Shown one piece after another: positions 1 to 7,458 of a stretch of 64,000 nt of DNA; the stretch's first letter is position 1, and each line of letters starts with the position of its first letter. Origin of the DNA: Candidatus Microbacterium phytovorans (GTDB lineage: Bacteria; Actinomycetota; Actinomycetes; Actinomycetales; Microbacteriaceae); contig CP119321.1 of NCBI GenBank assembly GCA_029202445.1, positions 620,001 through 684,000 of the forward strand, given 5' to 3'. Position numbers and translations under genes: made by a program. The notes under the pieces were generated by a model, which worked only from the letters and a program-made list of their open reading frames with translations, had not been told where the DNA came from and searched no databases.

Positions 1-179
1 TTCTTGCCGTCTTCGACCGTGAGGGTCGACGTGGTGGCGGAGGACGGCTCGGTGGCGGCCATGGCGGCGGACGCGCCGGCGTAGACACCGCCGCTGACGA
101 GCAGGCCGATGCCGATGAGGGCGGCGGCTGCCCAGGTGCTGCGGCGACCGGTGCGACGGCGCGCTGTCTTGGATGCCAT
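1..179 (-). CDS. qcrC: Cytochrome bc1 complex cytochrome c subunit QcrC (N-terminal part, cut by window edge)
   Basis: Only the first 59 codons are present; the gene runs off the left edge. The start is MASKTARRRTGRRSTWAA followed by a hydrophobic stretch at about residues 17-37, the basic N-terminus and signal anchor of actinobacterial diheme cytochrome c (QcrC) of the bc1-aa3 supercomplex. The heme CXXCH motifs lie outside the window. It follows ctaE by 22 bases on the same strand, the usual ctaE-qcrCAB order. GGAG lies upstream of the ATG. The call rests on the N-terminus and context. Confidence 0.8.
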   Translation of the reverse strand, partial: MASKTARRRTGRRSTWAAAALIGIGLLVSGGVYAGASAAMAATEPSSATTSTLTVEDGK

Positions 180-201
180 GGAGGTACTCAGCTCCGCTCT
201 C

Positions 202-837
202 TTACTTGACGAAGTAGATGACGATGAACAGGACGATCCAGACGACGTCGACGAAGTGCCAGTAGTACGACACGACGATCGAGGAAGTCATCTCCTTGCG
301 TCCGAAGTTCTTTACGGCGTACGCACGACCGATCACGAGGAGGAACGCGATGAGGCCGCCCGTGACGTGGAGGGCGTGGAAGCCGGTCGTGAGGTAGAAC
401 GCCGAGGCGTAGGAATCCGCACTGATCGGCATCCCCTCCGCGACGAGCGTGGCGTACTCCCACACCTGACCCGAGACGAAGACGGCGCCCATGATGAACG
501 TCAGGAAGAACCACTCGACCATGCCCCACTGGCGGAACTGCCAGATCGTGCCCTTGCGGTAAGGCTGGAATCGCTCGGCGGCGAAGACACCGGCCTGGGC
601 GGTGAACGACGAGAGCACCAGGATGAGCGTGTTGACCGCGGCGAAGGGGATGTTGAGCAGTTCCGTGCGGTCGGCCCAGAGTTCGGGCGACGCGTTGCGG
701 ATCGTGAAGTAGATGGCGAACAGCCCCGCGAAGAACATGACCTCGCTGCCGAGCCACACGATGGTGCCGACAGCGACCGGATCCGGCCGCTTGACGGATC
801 GCAAGGCTTGGGAGTAGGTAGCTGGAGAGGTCGTCAC
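202..837 (-). CDS. ctaE: Cytochrome c oxidase subunit III (CtaE)
   Basis: This is a 211-residue polytopic subunit of the aa3 oxidase that reduces oxygen at the membrane. Five hydrophobic helices lie near residues 22-46, 65-86, 103-125, 142-170 and 190-209, with the family segments TTGFHALHV and [11 protein letters not shown]. The frame is open upstream, but the GTG at 837 ([11 protein letters not shown]) gives the family length and lies six bases after a CATAAT -10 box, so it is probably leaderless. It is followed by qcrC and is divergent from trpD. Confidence 0.93.
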   Translation of the reverse strand: MTTSPATYSQALRSVKRPDPVAVGTIVWLGSEVMFFAGLFAIYFTIRNASPELWADRTELLNIPFAAVNTLILVLSSFTAQAGVFAAERFQPYRKGTIWQFRQWGMVEWFFLTFIMGAVFVSGQVWEYATLVAEGMPISADSYASAFYLTTGFHALHVTGGLIAFLLVIGRAYAVKNFGRKEMTSSIVVSYYWHFVDVVWIVLFIVIYFVK

Positions 838-843
838 GCTCTC

Positions 844-849
844 ATTATG
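844..849 (-). promoter_or_regulatory. -10 box of ctaE (leaderless)
   Basis: CATAAT on the minus strand is followed by six bases and the GTG of ctaE. This TANNNT-like box at N6 spacing recurs at many genes here. No convincing -35 is seen. Confidence 0.5.
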
Positions 850-953
850 GCTGATTCGGCGGACGGTTTCCTCATCACTGAAGGTGGGTTCGACTTTCGG
901 AGGGGTTGAGAGGGGCATCGGTACACGCCGTGAAGCCGCCGTGAGACTGCCGA

Positions 954-959
954 TAGGAT
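954..959 (+). promoter_or_regulatory. -10 box of trpD
   Basis: TAGGAT lies eight bases before the ATG at 968 and two before the in-frame ATG at 962. Transcription would start at or just before 968, which favours that start. GTGAAG at 930-935 is a possible -35 with 18-bp spacing. Confidence 0.5.
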
Positions 960-967
960 CGATGCCC

Positions 968-2020
968 ATGGCGGAGCTCTACTCGTGGCCCGAGATCCTC
1001 ACGAACGTCCTCGCGCGACGTGACCTCAGCGTGTCCGAATCTACCTGGGCGATGCGCCAGGTGATGAGGGGTGAGGCGACGCCCTCGCAACTCGCGGGAT
1101 TCCTCATCGGACTGCGCGCAAAAGGCGAGACGGTCGACGAGATCGTGGGCTTCCGCGACGCGATCCTGGAGGCTGCGCTTCCCCTTCCCGTTCCCGCGGA
1201 CGTGCTCGACATCGTCGGAACGGGCGGTGACCGGTTCGGCACCGTGAACATCTCGACGATGTCTGCCATCGTCGCCGCCTCGACGGGCATCCCGGTCGTC
1301 AAGCACGGCAACAGGGCAGCCAGTTCGGCCTCGGGGTCCTCGGACGTGCTCGGCGCGCTCGGCATCGATCTGTCGCTCACCCCCGAGCGCGTCGCCGAGG
1401 TGCTGGCGGAGGTCGGCATCACCTTCGCGTTCGCTTCCGCCTTCCACCCGGGCTTCCGTCACGCCGGTGCCACGCGCGCCGAGCTCGGTGTCCCCACCGT
1501 GTTCAACTTCCTCGGCCCGCTGTGCAATCCTGCGCGGGCGGAGGCCAACGCCGTCGGGGTAGCGCAGCTCGATCGGGTGCCGCTCATCACCGGGGTCTTC
1601 CAGACCCGGGGTGCCACAGCGCTGGTGTTCCGAGGTGACGACGGACTCGACGAACTCACGACGACAGGGCACAGCCGGCTGTGGGAGATCTCTCGCGGCG
1701 ACATCCACGAGCACGACCTGGATCCGCGTGACATCGGCATCCCGTTGGCAGACATCAACGACCTCCTCGGCGGCGATGCCGCGCACAACGCCCAGGTTGT
1801 GCGCCGCGTGCTCGGCGGCGACTCCGGGCCCGTCCGCGACATCGTTCTCCTGAACGCCGCGGCGGGCATCGTGTCCTACGACCTGTTCCGCGACGCCGCA
1901 CAGGTGCAGGTTCCGATCGTCGAGCGGCTGTCGGCAGCGAAGAGTCGCGCTGCCGAGGCGATCGACACGGGAAAGGCCGCCGCCGCGCTCGACGACTGGG
2001 TTGCGGCGACCTCCCGCTGA
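968..2020 (+). CDS. trpD: Anthranilate phosphoribosyltransferase (TrpD)
   Basis: This cytoplasmic enzyme, 350 residues, transfers phosphoribose from PRPP to anthranilate, the second committed step of tryptophan synthesis. The PRPP-binding loop [14 protein letters not shown] is clear, followed by [21 protein letters not shown] and the [11 protein letters not shown] segment. The start [11 protein letters not shown] at 968 fits the family. ATG 962 (MPMAEL) is the alternative, and the longer frame from 884 would overlap ctaE's promoter. It stands alone here, with no other trp genes nearby. Confidence 0.95.
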   Translation: MAELYSWPEILTNVLARRDLSVSESTWAMRQVMRGEATPSQLAGFLIGLRAKGETVDEIVGFRDAILEAALPLPVPADVLDIVGTGGDRFGTVNISTMSAIVAASTGIPVVKHGNRAASSASGSSDVLGALGIDLSLTPERVAEVLAEVGITFAFASAFHPGFRHAGATRAELGVPTVFNFLGPLCNPARAEANAVGVAQLDRVPLITGVFQTRGATALVFRGDDGLDELTTTGHSRLWEISRGDIHEHDLDPRDIGIPLADINDLLGGDAAHNAQVVRRVLGGDSGPVRDIVLLNAAAGIVSYDLFRDAAQVQVPIVERLSAAKSRAAEAIDTGKAAAALDDWVAATSR

Positions 2021-2131
2021 CGATCCCCCACTTTCGGCAGGGGTTTTCTCCGGCCTCGCACCCTGGCGAGGGGCTCGGGCGCGGCGATACGTTGTGGGCA
2101 ACACCCCGGCATGCCAGAGAGGAACGCCCCC

Positions 2132-2623
2132 ATGTCCGAAGAATCAGTCGTCACGTCCGACACCGTCGAGCCCCCCGTCAAGAAGGTCGGCCTGGTGAAA
2201 GCCGTCGGAGTCCTCGGCATCCTGGGCGGTATCGCACTGATCGTCGTGGGTGTCGTCGTCTGGGTGATGGTGTCGAGTCAGCTGCGCGCTGAGAACATCG
2301 TGGTTCCCGACGACGCGATGGCTTTCCAGGGCCAGACCGTCGCCGGTCCCTTGACAGCGTTCGTCCAGGCCGACATCATCCAGCACCACGCCATGGGCAT
2401 CTCGGGCGGCAAGACGTACGCCGAACTCGACCAGGACGACCCCGTGCGTGCCGTCATGATGAACGCCTCGTTCCTGCGCGCGTCGTTGTTCACGTCGGTC
2501 GTCTCCTTCGGAGTCGCGGCATTCGCGATCGGCATCGGCATCCTTTCGATTCTCTTCGGCTGGGCGATCCGGCGCCTCGCGTCGGTGCCCGTGGTGGTGC
2601 GTCGCTCGGCAGTGGCATCCTGA
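2132..2623 (+). CDS. Small membrane protein of unknown function
   Basis: 163 residues starting MSEESVVTSDTVEPPVKK, behind AGAGGA at suitable spacing; the upstream in-frame ATG at 2111 lacks a ribosome site. There are two hydrophobic helices at about 23-47 and 122-148, with a roughly 75-residue loop containing IIQHHAMGISGGKTYAEL between them. From memory, relatives in Microbacteriaceae often carry the name 'aromatic ring-opening dioxygenase LigA'. Nothing in the sequence supports a dioxygenase, so the name should not be used. Function unknown. Confidence 0.75.
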   Translation: MSEESVVTSDTVEPPVKKVGLVKAVGVLGILGGIALIVVGVVVWVMVSSQLRAENIVVPDDAMAFQGQTVAGPLTAFVQADIIQHHAMGISGGKTYAELDQDDPVRAVMMNASFLRASLFTSVVSFGVAAFAIGIGILSILFGWAIRRLASVPVVVRRSAVAS

Positions 2624-2632
2624 CCTGAGCGC

Positions 2633-2662
2633 AACGGGCCCGTGCTCCGGCGCGGGCCCGTT
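2633..2662 (+). terminator. Probable hairpin terminator
   Basis: Perfect 10-bp stem (AACGGGCCCG / CGGGCCCGTT) with a 10-base loop, nine bases after the stop of the membrane protein gene. There is no T tract. Confidence 0.6.
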
Positions 2663-2720
2663 CGCGTGTCCGCACCCCGCACGGCTCGCCCGAGGACGAC
2701 GTCGACGACCGGAGGACCAC

Positions 2721-3713
2721 GTGGAGCCCAGAGAAGCGCTCACCGAGATCGCAACGCTGCTCGAGCGCGAGCGGGCCTCGCGGTACCGCTCGCAGGCGTT
2801 CCGGGCGGCGGCGGCCGCCATCGAAGGGCTGACGTCCGAGGAGTTGGCGGACACGGCAGCGCTGCGCCGACGCAAGGGCATCGGCGACTCGTCGCTCGCG
2901 GTGATCCAGGAGGCGCTCGCGGGAGGGGTGCCGCGCTACCTGGCGGAACTCCGCTGCTCCGCGGAAGCCGCGGTCTCGACCCTGCGGCCTCGCTTGCGCG
3001 GCGATCTGCACGCGCACTCGGAGTGGTCGGACGGGTTGACGTCGATCGATCTCATGGTGGATGCCGCTCGCGCGCTGGGGCACGAATACCTCGCGTTGAC
3101 TGACCACTCTCCCCGCCTCAGGGTGGCTCGCGGACTCTCTCCCGAGCGCCTGCGCGAGCAACTCCGGCTCGTGCCGTCCTTCTCCGTGGACGAATTCACG
3201 CTGCTGAGCGGCATCGAGGTCGACATCCTCGACGACGGTGCCCTCGACCAGGAGGAGGGGCTGCTCGCGGAGCTGGGTGTCGTGGTGGCCTCGGCGCATT
3301 CGAAGCTGCGGATGGAGTCGGCGGCGATGACCCGGCGGTTGGTGGCTGCGGTGTCGAGTCCTCATGTCGATGTGCTCGGTCATGTGACGGGCCGGCTCGT
3401 CAGCGGGAGTCGGGGCACGCGCCCGCCGTCGACGTTCGACCCGGTTGCGGTTTTCGCGGCGTGCGCCTCTCATGGCGTGGCGGTGGAGATCAACTCTCGG
3501 CCCGAGCGGGAAGATCCGCCCGACGAGCTCATTGCCGTCGCATTGTCGGAGGGGTGCCTGTTCTCGATCGACTCCGACGCGCATGCGCCCGGGCAGCTCG
3601 CGCTGCTCAGCGAGGGCGCCGTCCGCGCCGAGCGCGCCGGGGTCCCGCCGGAGCGGATCGTGACGACGTGGCCATTGGAGCAGCTGCGGGAGTGGACCGC
3701 ACGGCACGCGTGA
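2721..3713 (+). CDS. PHP-domain phosphoesterase with N-terminal helix-hairpin-helix (PolX-like, no polymerase)
   Basis: 330 residues from a GTG with GGAGG five bases upstream. Residues 1-75 resemble the helical HhH domain of PolX (RRRKGIGDSSLAVIQEAL). The rest is a PHP metal-dependent hydrolase: GDLHAHSEWSDG (HxH), LTDHSP, GIEVDIL, VASAHSK, DVLGHVTG, EINSRPER and SIDSDAH supply the metal ligands. It matches the C-terminal half of bacterial PolX without the nucleotidyltransferase. Its substrate is not predictable; a histidinol-phosphatase-like or DNA-end-processing activity is possible. Confidence 0.85.
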   Translation: MEPREALTEIATLLERERASRYRSQAFRAAAAAIEGLTSEELADTAALRRRKGIGDSSLAVIQEALAGGVPRYLAELRCSAEAAVSTLRPRLRGDLHAHSEWSDGLTSIDLMVDAARALGHEYLALTDHSPRLRVARGLSPERLREQLRLVPSFSVDEFTLLSGIEVDILDDGALDQEEGLLAELGVVVASAHSKLRMESAAMTRRLVAAVSSPHVDVLGHVTGRLVSGSRGTRPPSTFDPVAVFAACASHGVAVEINSRPEREDPPDELIAVALSEGCLFSIDSDAHAPGQLALLSEGAVRAERAGVPPERIVTTWPLEQLREWTARHA

Positions 3714-3756
3714 TCCGTGCCCGCCGCGCCTCTGCCCGCTGGACCATCGCGTCGGT

Positions 3757-4689
3757 TCAGGCGCGTGCGGAGATCGCTGCGACAGCGCGATCGAGCGAGC
3801 TCCCCAGGTTCCACCGGTCGGTGAGGTCGGCGAGCGTGGCGGCGTCGGGTGCGGTCAGGCGCGCCTCGTGGAGGTCGATGTCGAGGGGGAGATCCCGGAC
3901 CACTTCGACGACGGTCGGGGCGACCGCCAGGTAGTCGAGTGCGGCGAGGATTTTCGCGCGGACGCCGGCGCTCATGCCGTCACCGGCCTCGGCAGCGCGA
4001 ATGATGCCGGCAAGGTCGCCGTGGGCGGCGAGGAGGGTTGCGGCGGTCTTCTCGCCGATACCCGCGACACCGGGGAGCCCATCGGATGCGTCACCTCGCA
4101 ACACGGCGAAGTCCGCGTACTGGGTCGGAAGGATGCCGTACTTCGTCACGACGACGGTGTCGGTGAGGACCTCGAGGTTGCTCATCCCGCGGCCGGTGTA
4201 GATGACGCGCACATCCCTGTCGTCGTCGACGAGTTGGAAGAGGTCGCGGTCGCCCGTGACGACGTCGACGGCTCCCGGCGTCGTGGTGGCGAGGGTGCCG
4301 ATGACGTCGTCTGCTTCATGTGCGGCGATGCCGATGATCGGGATACCCAGCGCGGCGAGTTCCTCGCGGATGATCGGAACCTGGATCTCGAGGGGGTCGG
4401 GAACCACTTCGACGTCGGGTCCGGTCTCGACTTCGGCCGCGACCCTGTGCGTCTTGTAGCTGGGGATGAGGTCGACGCGCCACTGCGGGCGCCAGTCGTC
4501 GTCCCAGCAGGCGATGAGGTGGCTCGGCTCGTAGGTGGTGACGAGCTTCGCGATCATGTCCAGCAGGCCGCGTGCGGCGTTGACCGGACGCCCGTCGGGC
4601 GCCTTGACCGTGTCGGGGACACCGTAGAAGGCGCGGAAGTAGAGCGAGGCGGTGTCAAGCAAGAGCAACTTCTCAGGATGGTTCTTCAT
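3757..4689 (-). CDS. 5'-3' exonuclease (PolI N-domain-like flap nuclease) with a replaced 5' end
   Basis: 310 residues of a stand-alone FEN/PolI-type 5' nuclease: LLLLDTASLYFRAFYG, HLIACWDDDWRPQWR, HEADDVIGTL, VVTGDRDLFQLVDD and the helix-hairpin-helix GDASDGLPGVAGIGEKTA give the acidic metal sites. The N-terminus MKNHPEKLLLL up to the shared DTASLYF is encoded by inserted DNA; a second, original start lies about 800 bp upstream as a remnant. ATG 4689 has AGGAA seven bases upstream and overlaps the end of the inserted gene by 17 bases, suggesting coupled translation. The in-frame ATG at 4719 is less likely. All catalytic blocks are downstream of the junction and intact. Confidence 0.9.
   Translation of the reverse strand: MKNHPEKLLLLDTASLYFRAFYGVPDTVKAPDGRPVNAARGLLDMIAKLVTTYEPSHLIACWDDDWRPQWRVDLIPSYKTHRVAAEVETGPDVEVVPDPLEIQVPIIREELAALGIPIIGIAAHEADDVIGTLATTTPGAVDVVTGDRDLFQLVDDDRDVRVIYTGRGMSNLEVLTDTVVVTKYGILPTQYADFAVLRGDASDGLPGVAGIGEKTAATLLAAHGDLAGIIRAAEAGDGMSAGVRAKILAALDYLAVAPTVVEVVRDLPLDIDLHEARLTAPDAATLADLTDRWNLGSSLDRAVAAISARA
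4636..4656. repeat. 21-bp direct repeat, copy 1 (att-like core in the exonuclease gene)
   Basis: Exact 21-bp copy of 5440-5460; on the minus strand it encodes DTASLYF of the restored exonuclease. Identity stops abruptly on both sides. Confidence 0.9.
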
Positions 4690-5428
4690 TTTGCGATTCC
4701 TCAGTCGGGTGTGGTCCATGCAACCAGTGGTCGATTACGTCCCCATCGGTGGTAAAGAGACGCCTGACGTAGTCTTCGAGAGTCGATGCGGCCCTCTCCG
4801 CCGTAGTTTCCGCCTTCTCGCGACGCGTCCGGATCGCGTCAGGCAAGAGATGTGACTCGGGATGGTCTTGCCACTTGTAGTGCGCGAAAGAGTTTCGTCG
4901 CTCTGATATGAATCGGATGTCCGACCGCAGTAGCGCTGGGAAGTCTTCGCCAAAAAGCAACTTCCAGGTAAGCCCCGTCTTGTCAGGTACGGACCGCCGC
5001 ATGAGTTCAACCGTCTCGCGCTCTGATAGGCCAAGTTGCGTAGAACGGTCGCGAATTGCTCGGTTTAGGACGTGCTCGATAAACAGTCCGTAAAATACGA
5101 AAGCGAACTCTTCTCTTCCGCCGTCGGCATATGAACGGGCCTCGGCCAGGATTGTTGAACTATGGTCAACGACCATCGCGAACTCCACGCCGTCCCGAAG
5201 ATTGTCCTTCATCCGTTCGAATGCGAGCGCGAGCAATTGGTCCAGCGTGAGCCGCGACGGGTCGACCTCCCCGGTCAAGACCATCTCGTTCGCGATTCCT
5301 CTTAAGACGTTGTTCACGATCATCCTCTGAAGGCCTTCGTCCACCTCGAACTCCTCGGCGGTTGGCAATGAGTCGGATTCGCTGCCGGTCACTTCGATGT
5401 CACCTTCTTCTATCCGCCTGAGACGCAT
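4673..5428 (-). CDS. HEPN-like protein carried by the insertion (putative RNase, unknown role)
   Basis: 251 residues and unrecognised as a named family. The C-terminal half is a helical bundle, with FAFVFYGLFIEHVLNRAI near 108-125 and ISERRNSFAHYKW near 174-186. The latter contains R178-N179-x3-H183, the R-x4-6-H pattern of HEPN ribonucleases. The N-terminal third is acidic and without known motifs. Codon use and GC are unlike the neighbours. ATG 5428 lies inside the tail of the exonuclease remnant, with AGGG nearby. The stop overlaps the restored exonuclease start by 17 bases. A single-gene anti-phage or toxin role is possible by analogy with HEPN proteins only. Confidence 0.6.
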   Translation of the reverse strand: MRLRRIEEGDIEVTGSESDSLPTAEEFEVDEGLQRMIVNNVLRGIANEMVLTGEVDPSRLTLDQLLALAFERMKDNLRDGVEFAMVVDHSSTILAEARSYADGGREEFAFVFYGLFIEHVLNRAIRDRSTQLGLSERETVELMRRSVPDKTGLTWKLLFGEDFPALLRSDIRFISERRNSFAHYKWQDHPESHLLPDAIRTRREKAETTAERAASTLEDYVRRLFTTDGDVIDHWLHGPHPTEESQNEEPS

Positions 5429-5484
5429 GTCGGCGCCCTGAAGTAGAGCGAGGCGGTGTCGAGGAGCATGAGTCGGTCGGTCAC
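5410..5484 (-). pseudogene. Displaced original 5' end of the exonuclease gene
   Basis: A GTG-started frame of 24 codons reads MTDRLMLLDTASLYF, the family N-terminus. It then runs into inserted sequence (RAPTCVSGG) and stops. AGGA lies upstream of the GTG. It probably still carries the original promoter and ribosome site and now acts as a short leader frame overlapping the start of the HEPN-like gene. Confidence 0.85.
5440..5460. repeat. 21-bp direct repeat, copy 2 (in the exonuclease remnant)
   Basis: Identical to 4636-4656 and in the same orientation and frame (DTASLYF). The bases before and after differ between the two copies. Confidence 0.9.
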
Positions 5485-5490
5485 GCTGTC

Positions 5491-5496
5491 ATCCTG
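5491..5496 (-). promoter_or_regulatory. Possible -10 of the original exonuclease gene
   Basis: CAGGAT at N6 from the GTG at 5484. The AGGA could instead be the ribosome site. If it is a -10, it drives remnant, HEPN-like gene and restored exonuclease together. Confidence 0.35.
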
Positions 5497-5567
5497 GCAC
5501 GCGGCACGGTCGTGTGCGGGTGGTCGCGACGTGCTCCGCCCGTCGCGCCGACTGCGCCGATTGACCG

Positions 5568-6317
5568 TCAGCATCCGATGCCGCTGGGGTCTTCCGCGCA
5601 GGTGCGTTCGACGAGCGCGGTGCGCGCCTCCAGGATCTCGACGGTGGTCGAGCCTGCCGGGATGCCGAGCAGACCGGGCACACGCTGCCAACCGTTGCCG
5701 AAGTCAACGTCCGCCGCGAAGTGCACGACGGCGGTGATCGTGTACGTGCCCCGCTGACGGTAGGCGTGGCTGGTGCCCGTCGCGGTGAATTGCGCGACAC
5801 CGAGCTGTTGCCACGTGGCACCGCCCGTCGTCGATTCGCGTGCGGTGCCGTCGCCGTAGTCGAACGCGAAGGAGACCGGGCGGAATCGCACGGTCACCGG
5901 GAGGTCGAACAGCTCGCCCGTGCGCGTGTGGGCTTCGGCGTGCGCCACGACGTTGAGGGGAAGCCCCGCGATTCCGATGCCGTCCGGCTCCGGCGAGAGC
6001 GACGTCAAAGTCGGGGCGAAAGAGGCGACGTCGCTGAGCGTCGGCTCCTCGCGCATCACCACTTCGAATGACAGGCACCGGTTCAGCGGGTCGGTGCACT
6101 CCGTCGATTCGGCGGAGGGGTCCTCGCTAGTCGGTGGCCGGGACTCACCGCCGTCGACACCAACCCCCGAGCTTGGTGGCGCCACGGATCCTTCAATTGT
6201 CAGTTCTCGATCGTTAACGGTTGAAATGGCGCACATGCCCGCGCTCTGCATGTTCGACGTGCAACGTCCGGCGTGGATATCCAGAAGAGCAGCCGCGATA
6301 GACAGTTCGATTAGCAT
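5568..6317 (-). CDS. PKD-like domain protein, probably exported
   Basis: 249 residues. The N-terminal 15 residues are hydrophobic (MLIELSIAAALLDIHA), a weak export signal. Residues about 40-65 are a low-complexity S/P/E/G linker. The C-terminal half has a PKD-like segment (VSFAFDYGDGTARESTTGG, then TATGTSHAYRQRGTYTI). Similar PKD proteins paired with lipoproteins occur in Microbacterium (from memory). ATG 6317 overlaps the stop of the lipoprotein gene by seven bases, so the two are cotranscribed. The first 45 residues lie in a lower-GC patch. Function unknown. Confidence 0.65.
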   Translation of the reverse strand: MLIELSIAAALLDIHAGRCTSNMQSAGMCAISTVNDRELTIEGSVAPPSSGVGVDGGESRPPTSEDPSAESTECTDPLNRCLSFEVVMREEPTLSDVASFAPTLTSLSPEPDGIGIAGLPLNVVAHAEAHTRTGELFDLPVTVRFRPVSFAFDYGDGTARESTTGGATWQQLGVAQFTATGTSHAYRQRGTYTITAVVHFAADVDFGNGWQRVPGLLGIPAGSTTVEILEARTALVERTCAEDPSGIGC

Positions 6318-6847
6318 CCGACTTCCATCGTTTGCGTGCCCGCAATGTGAGCTCGTCCAGCAAACACCTCGAAGTGAACACTTACTGAGACGCGATCATC
6401 GCGCTCACGCGGGGTCACATCATTGCCCTTTCCGTCAACAACTGTTGTTCCGGAGGCGTCGAGACAGACGTTCAATGTGGCGCTTGACTCGTCCGCGAAG
6501 ATCGGGGTCACGGATGCGATGGATGAATCGCCGACAATCTTCCAGCCTCGAGACCGCAGCTCACTCTCCGCACTCCGTTCCTCGGCGCTGCCGGACTTCG
6601 TCATGAACGACAATGGGTCCGGTTCGGACCTCGGATCCTTGCGGCGTTCGTTCACAGCATCGACGTAGGCCCGGTAGGTGGCCTCGGCGGCGGCGAAGGC
6701 TTCCTCGTCGGACGCGAAGCCGGACACCACGCCACTGGGCGTCGGAGCGGGGGTGGGGTCGGCGAAGGGATCAGGCGCGCAACCGCAGAGTCCCGCAACC
6801 ACCACCGTCGCCGCCAGGGTCGTCACTACTGTCTTCCGCATCATCAC
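6311..6847 (-). CDS. Lipoprotein of unknown function
   Basis: 178 residues from GTG 6847, which lies six bases after a TACGGT box; ATG 6844 and 6841 are the alternatives. A signal peptide ends in the lipobox L20-C21-G22-C23, so the mature protein would be membrane-anchored outside the cell. The mature part, with SDEEAFAAAEATYRAYVDAVNERR and RSRGWKIVGDSSI, resembles the many small actinobacterial lipoproteins of unknown role. The 3' third is lower in GC than the 5' part. Confidence 0.8.
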   Translation of the reverse strand: MMMRKTVVTTLAATVVVAGLCGCAPDPFADPTPAPTPSGVVSGFASDEEAFAAAEATYRAYVDAVNERRKDPRSEPDPLSFMTKSGSAEERSAESELRSRGWKIVGDSSIASVTPIFADESSATLNVCLDASGTTVVDGKGNDVTPRERDDRVSVSVHFEVFAGRAHIAGTQTMEVGC

Positions 6848-6853
6848 CCGGTC

Positions 6854-6859
6854 ACCGTA
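6854..6859 (-). promoter_or_regulatory. -10 box of the lipoprotein gene (leaderless)
   Basis: TACGGT, six bases, then GTG 6847. The spacing argues for the GTG over the two following ATGs. Confidence 0.45.
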
Positions 6860-6922
6860 GCCATCCGTGCGCTCCAGGCTCGCCGGTTGTCCACAGGCGC
6901 GTCCGCCCGCGGCCGCCGCGCC

Positions 6923-6928
6923 TAGAGT
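6923..6928 (+). promoter_or_regulatory. -10 box of the YchJ-like gene (leaderless)
   Basis: TAGAGT, six bases, then GTG 6935. Confidence 0.5.
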
Positions 6929-6934
6929 CGTTGC

Positions 6935-7375
6935 GTGGCATCCGATCCGTTTTCCTCGACAGGTGCGGCGTTCGGGGCGCGGTCGCGGCGGGTGATCGCT
7001 CCGGGGGCTTCGTGTCCCTGCGGCGGCGGCGCGTACGAGGAGTGCTGCGGCCCCTACCTGGCCGGGGGAGCAGCGCCGACGGCGGTCGCCCTCATGCGCT
7101 CGCGATTCACGGCGTTCGCGGTGAACGACGCGGCATACCTCGAGGCGACCTGGCATCCTTCGACTCGCCCCGACCGTGTCGATCTCGACGCGTCGCTCCG
7201 GTGGAGGCGGCTCACGGTCGTGCGGGTCGAGGAGGGCCAACCGGGCGACCGCCGGGGCATCGTCGAATTCCGCGCGGGATGGACCGACGGGGGAGCGGAC
7301 GGCATCCTCGAGGAGCGGAGTCGGTTCGTGTTCCAGCGCGACCGGTGGTGGTACGTGGACGGTGACGTCACCTGA
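6935..7375 (+). CDS. YchJ/UPF0225-family SEC-C zinc-motif protein
   Basis: 146 residues. The N-terminus carries the SEC-C-type zinc motif CPCGGGAYEECCGPYL near residues 28-43. The rest is the NTF2-like fold of the YchJ family: PTAVALMRSRFTAFAVND, then FRAGWTDGG and ERSRFVFQRDRWWYVDG. The biochemical role of the family is not established. Single gene with a leaderless start; rpsA follows with its own leader. Confidence 0.85.
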   Translation: MASDPFSSTGAAFGARSRRVIAPGASCPCGGGAYEECCGPYLAGGAAPTAVALMRSRFTAFAVNDAAYLEATWHPSTRPDRVDLDASLRWRRLTVVRVEEGQPGDRRGIVEFRAGWTDGGADGILEERSRFVFQRDRWWYVDGDVT

Positions 7376-7409
7376 TCGGGGGCGGCTGTCCGTGGCGCCC
7401 GTGCTCTGA

Positions 7410-7415
7410 TAACCT
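7410..7415 (+). promoter_or_regulatory. Possible -10 of rpsA
   Basis: TAACCT, with CTGTCC-like bases about 17 bp upstream, would give a leader of about 150 bases before rpsA. Confidence 0.35.
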
Positions 7416-7418
7416 GGA

Positions 7419-7458
7419 GTGTCACACGCGTGGCGATATCGTCATGTCTGCGTGACAC
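7419..7458 (+). promoter_or_regulatory. Stem-loop in the rpsA leader
   Basis: GTGTCAC at 7419-7425 pairs with GTGACAC at 7452-7458 around a 26-base loop. S1 mRNAs are known to be autoregulated in some bacteria. A role here is inference. Confidence 0.3.

Larger units (their letters stand above)
4657..5460 (-). mobile_element. One-gene inserted cassette bounded by 21-bp direct repeats
   Basis: The unit is 783 bp between the repeats plus one repeat copy (804 bp). It interrupts the exonuclease gene after its seventeenth codon or so. Hand counts of three 60-base lines inside gave 48%, 47% and 57% GC, against 75% for one line of the neighbouring exonuclease. It contains one gene plus a replacement start for the host gene, and no recombinase or transposase. 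I infer site-specific or homologous integration; the mechanism is unproven. Confidence 0.6.

Noticed and set aside
2132..2623. Aromatic ring-opening dioxygenase
   Set aside because: The name is attached to related small membrane proteins by propagation; no dioxygenase motif is present.
4673..4719. HEPN-like gene and exonuclease as a toxin-antitoxin pair
   Set aside because: Their overlap follows from the insertion. The exonuclease is a normal housekeeping type with its original 5' end still visible upstream.
3757..5484. Exonuclease gene broken by frameshift or sequencing error
   Set aside because: The downstream frame is complete with its own start and ribosome site. The duplicated 21 bases and the intact low-GC gene between them are better explained by insertion with restoration.
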